A stretch of 64,000 nt of DNA from Alphaproteobacteria bacterium AO1-B (lineage in GTDB: Bacteria > Pseudomonadota > Alphaproteobacteria > Rhizobiales > Stappiaceae): the NCBI GenBank assembly GCA_001890945.1, contig MLAX01000001.1, positions 1,054,001 through 1,118,000 of the forward strand, in the 5' to 3' direction. The position numbers and the translations under genes are program-made. The notes under the pieces are model-generated. The model was not told where the DNA came from. It did no database searches and was given only the letters and a program-made list of their open reading frames with translations. Positions 61,926-64,000 of this stretch are shown here, in pieces (positions within the stretch are counted from its first letter, which is position 1; the number at the start of each line of letters is the position of its first letter).

Positions 61926-61957
61926 GTTATCCGCTGTCCTTGATGGAAAGGGATGTT

Positions 61958-62371
61958 ATGCCCAGCGACACTTCATTGATCCTCTGCCCGGTCAATCTGC
62001 GCCATGTGCAGTTGAACGTCACCGCGTATGAAGAAGCTATGGCCATGGCACGGCGCAGGCAGGCAAAGCTTTTGGTGGCAACCATTGCGCCTGAAATGGA
62101 ACGGAACCTTAACATTCGGGATTCCGCTTCCTACTGGGAAAAGCAGCTGAAGAGTTTCGTTGAGCAGCATCCTGCAGAGGGGATCGAACTGGAGACAGTT
62201 GTCCGTCTCGGCGCGGTGCACCGGCAGATCGTGAAGCTCGCAGATGAGCGGAAGGTGGATCTTATCGTGATGGAATCAGCCAACCCACGTGTTCAGGATT
62301 ACTTGCTTGGCACCACCGCAAGCCACGTCGTCGCACATGCAAAATGCTCGGTCTATGTTGTCCGGGGTTAA
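61958..62371 (+). CDS. Universal stress protein (UspA family)
   Basis: The 137-residue protein starts MPSDTSLILCPVNLRHVQLN and ends TTASHVVAHAKCSVYVVRG, the classic Usp pattern with an ATP-binding-type Gx2Gx9G(S/T) near residues 115-130 (LLGTTASHVVAHAKCS). Usp proteins are ATP-binding or dimeric stress factors. The ATG at 61958 follows AGGGA with 4-5 base spacing and is preferred over earlier TTG/ATG at 61940/61943. It is divergent from bchI and converges with the BCCT gene. Confidence 0.85.
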   Translation: MPSDTSLILCPVNLRHVQLNVTAYEEAMAMARRRQAKLLVATIAPEMERNLNIRDSASYWEKQLKSFVEQHPAEGIELETVVRLGAVHRQIVKLADERKVDLIVMESANPRVQDYLLGTTASHVVAHAKCSVYVVRG

Positions 62372-62413
62372 CGCGCGAAGCGGAGGTCCAAGGACGGCCT
62401 TAGATAGGGTGGT

Positions 62414-62442
62414 GAACGCCCCCGCACGGAACGGGAGCGTTC
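62414..62442. terminator. Bidirectional hairpin between the stress gene and the BCCT gene
   Basis: GAACGCCCCCG (62414-62424) and CGGGAGCGTTC (62432-62442) pair in an 11-bp stem with one mismatch and a 7-nt loop. It sits between two convergent stop codons. There is no T-run on either side. Confidence 0.5.
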
Positions 62443-62452
62443 AAACCGGGGT

Positions 62453-64000
62453 CTAAAGCTTGCGCTGCTCGGACCGCAGCGCCAGCCATAGGCAATAGCA
62501 CATGATCAGGACGACCATCGTGAACGGGATGCCCATGGAGACGGCCGCCCCCTGAAGTGCGTTCAGTCCACCGCCTAGAAGCAGGGCTATGGCCACCAGA
62601 CCTTCGAGTGTGCACCACCAAACGCGCTGAACAACGGGTGCATCCAGCTTGCCGCCGGCTGTGATCGTGTCGATCACCAGGGAACCGGAGTCCGACGAAG
62701 TGACAAAGAAGATCACAATGAGAACGAGCGAGATCGGTGCCACGATGCTGTAAAGCGGCAGCTCCTTCAAGAAACCGAAGAGCGCGCCTTCCGGTGCGTA
62801 GCTATCGATGACCGTGGCCCGCACACCTTCTGCACCGCCCGCATTCAGCATGTCGATCGCAGCGCCGCCGAATGTGGACATCCACAGTGCACAGACTGCA
62901 GTCGGGGCAATCAGGGCGCACAGGACGAATTCCCTTACCGTCCGGCCGCGCGAAATACGGGCAATGAACATGCCGACGAAGGGCGACCAGGCAATCCACC
63001 AGGCCCAGTAAAAGGTTGTCCAGCCATGGAAGTAACTGGTGTCTTCCCTGCCAAACGGATTGGAGAGCGCGGGAAGTAGGGTCACGTAGTCGACCATCAC
63101 GCTGAAGTACCGCGAGAAAGCTGCACCGATCCCGGTCACGATGACGACAAAAAGAAATAGGCCGACGGCCATGATCATGTTGATTTCAGACAGCCGTTTC
63201 ACGCCTGCATCCATGCCGAGCAGCACGGACCCGAGCGCGATCAGTGTGATGCCGACGATGATAAGAACGGTAAGCGTTGGCGACGGCGCGATGCCGAAGA
63301 CCTCGTTCAAACCGGCCGCAACTTGTTGTGCGCCCAGACCGAGTGACGTGGTCAGGCCAAACAGCGTCGCGAATACCGCGAGTGTGTCGATGACATGACC
63401 CCAGAACCCCCACACCTTCTCCCCGAGCAGCGGGAAAAACGCTGACCGCAAGGTCAATGGCAGGTTGAGGTTATAGGCGAAGATTGCCAGCGACAGTCCG
63501 ACGGCCGCGTAGACGGCCCAACCTTCAAGCCCCCAATGGTGAATTGTGCCGACGATGCCGATGTATTCGTTGCCGGGCTGGGTGATGTCGATGCCGAGCG
63601 GCCGCGCGCCGCCGTTTTCGGAGAAGTTATAATAGACAGGCTCGAGTACCCCGAAGAAAAGCAGACCAATACCGATGCCTGCTGCAAACATCATGGCGAT
63701 CCAGCCCGCATAGGAATAGTCGGGTTTGGCATCCTTTCCGCCAATCCTGACCTTGCCAACCGGCAGTACGATCAGCGCCAGGCAGAAAAGGGTGATCGCG
63801 TTGACCGACAGGACCAGGAACCAGTCGAATGTGCTCGTCAGCCAAGGGCGCAGCCAACCAAAGAATTCAGCGGCAGCCTCCTGATTGGCAAGCGCTGCAA
63901 TAACGAAGCCAAGGATCAGGATCCCTGAGACGATGAAAACCGGATTGTGGATGTCCAGTCCAAGCGGACGGATATTGTCTTGTCCCAGCTCATATTCCGT
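62453..64000 (-). CDS. BCCT family betaine/choline/carnitine transporter, 5' end beyond window
   Basis: The frame is open to the right edge: 516 codons including stop are visible and the start is outside. It has many helices (LGLDIHNPVFIVSGILILGF at the edge) and the BCCT signature region TTFYWAWWIAWSPFVGMFIARISRGRTVREF, with a preceding GIGIGLLFFGVLEP glycine-rich helix and SDSGSLVIDT. BCCT proteins import glycine betaine, choline or related osmolytes, fitting a marine host. The family is firm; the substrate is not determinable. Confidence 0.93.
   Translation of the reverse strand, partial: TEYELGQDNIRPLGLDIHNPVFIVSGILILGFVIAALANQEAAAEFFGWLRPWLTSTFDWFLVLSVNAITLFCLALIVLPVGKVRIGGKDAKPDYSYAGWIAMMFAAGIGIGLLFFGVLEPVYYNFSENGGARPLGIDITQPGNEYIGIVGTIHHWGLEGWAVYAAVGLSLAIFAYNLNLPLTLRSAFFPLLGEKVWGFWGHVIDTLAVFATLFGLTTSLGLGAQQVAAGLNEVFGIAPSPTLTVLIIVGITLIALGSVLLGMDAGVKRLSEINMIMAVGLFLFVVIVTGIGAAFSRYFSVMVDYVTLLPALSNPFGREDTSYFHGWTTFYWAWWIAWSPFVGMFIARISRGRTVREFVLCALIAPTAVCALWMSTFGGAAIDMLNAGGAEGVRATVIDSYAPEGALFGFLKELPLYSIVAPISLVLIVIFFVTSSDSGSLVIDTITAGGKLDAPVVQRVWWCTLEGLVAIALLLGGGLNALQGAAVSMGIPFTMVVLIMCYCLWLALRSEQRKL

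Overview
This 64 kb window is almost entirely a bacterial photosynthesis gene cluster (PGC) of the purple-bacterial type: bacteriochlorophyll a synthesis (bch), carotenoid synthesis (crt), reaction centre and LH1 antenna (puf, puh) and their regulators. The gene set points to an alphaproteobacterial aerobic anoxygenic phototroph: type-2 reaction centre with a tetraheme PufC, the O2-dependent cyclase AcsF, ALA synthase (C4 pathway), the PpsR/PpaA regulator pair, no pufX and no LH2 (puc) genes in the window. The host is probably a marine Hyphomicrobiales/Stappiaceae (Roseibium/Labrenzia-like) or Rhodobacterales organism; the taxon is inferred from gene content and order only.

Layout. 1-4.4 kb: partial LysR regulator, membrane urate oxidase puuD, fadD acyl-CoA ligase and a bile-acid/sodium symporter family transporter. 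4.4-10.1 kb: a palindromic element, a secreted RTX-type animal haem peroxidase, and aconitase acnB. 10.2-13.7 kb (minus strand): a hypothetical gene, a cobalamin-binding PpaA/AerR-like protein, and dxs. 14-21 kb: tspO, then the minus-strand unit ppaA-ppsR-bchG-(pucC-like)-bchP-small membrane protein. 21-37.4 kb (plus strand): bchFNBHLM-lhaA-puhABC-(small gene)-acsF-puhE-hemA-idi. 37.7-46.7 kb (minus strand): bchCXYZ-pufQBALMC, ending in a strong terminator. 46.8-54.2 kb: crtEF and crtDC (divergent), then crtIB. 54.3-57.8 kb: an unusual trio (multi-pass membrane protein, cytochrome P450, ATP-grasp enzyme). 57.8-61.7 kb: bchIDO. 61.9-64 kb: a universal stress protein and a BCCT transporter cut by the window edge.

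How it works together. dxs and idi supply isoprenoid precursors and hemA supplies ALA. BchIDH, BchM, AcsF, BchLNB, BchXYZ, BchF, BchC, BchG and BchP form a nearly complete route from protoporphyrin IX to bacteriochlorophyll a. CrtE, B, I, C, D and F make methoxylated acyclic carotenoids of the spheroidene/spirilloxanthin type. PufLM, PuhA, PufC and PufBA form the photosystem, with PuhB, PuhC, PuhE, LhaA, the PucC-like protein and PufQ as assembly factors. Palindromes matching TGT-N12-ACA, the PpsR/CrtJ operator, lie upstream of dxs, bchG, bchC, crtE/crtD, crtI and bchI, with weaker ones between ppaA and bchF, so the cluster carries a visible PpsR regulon.

The most novel points are the P450/membrane protein/ATP-grasp trio at the place crtA usually occupies, the second B12-binding regulator next to a dxs gene with a PpsR site, the crtC gene without an evident start codon, and two intercistronic hairpins between pufA and pufL. 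I saw no tRNA, rRNA, CRISPR array or insertion sequence.
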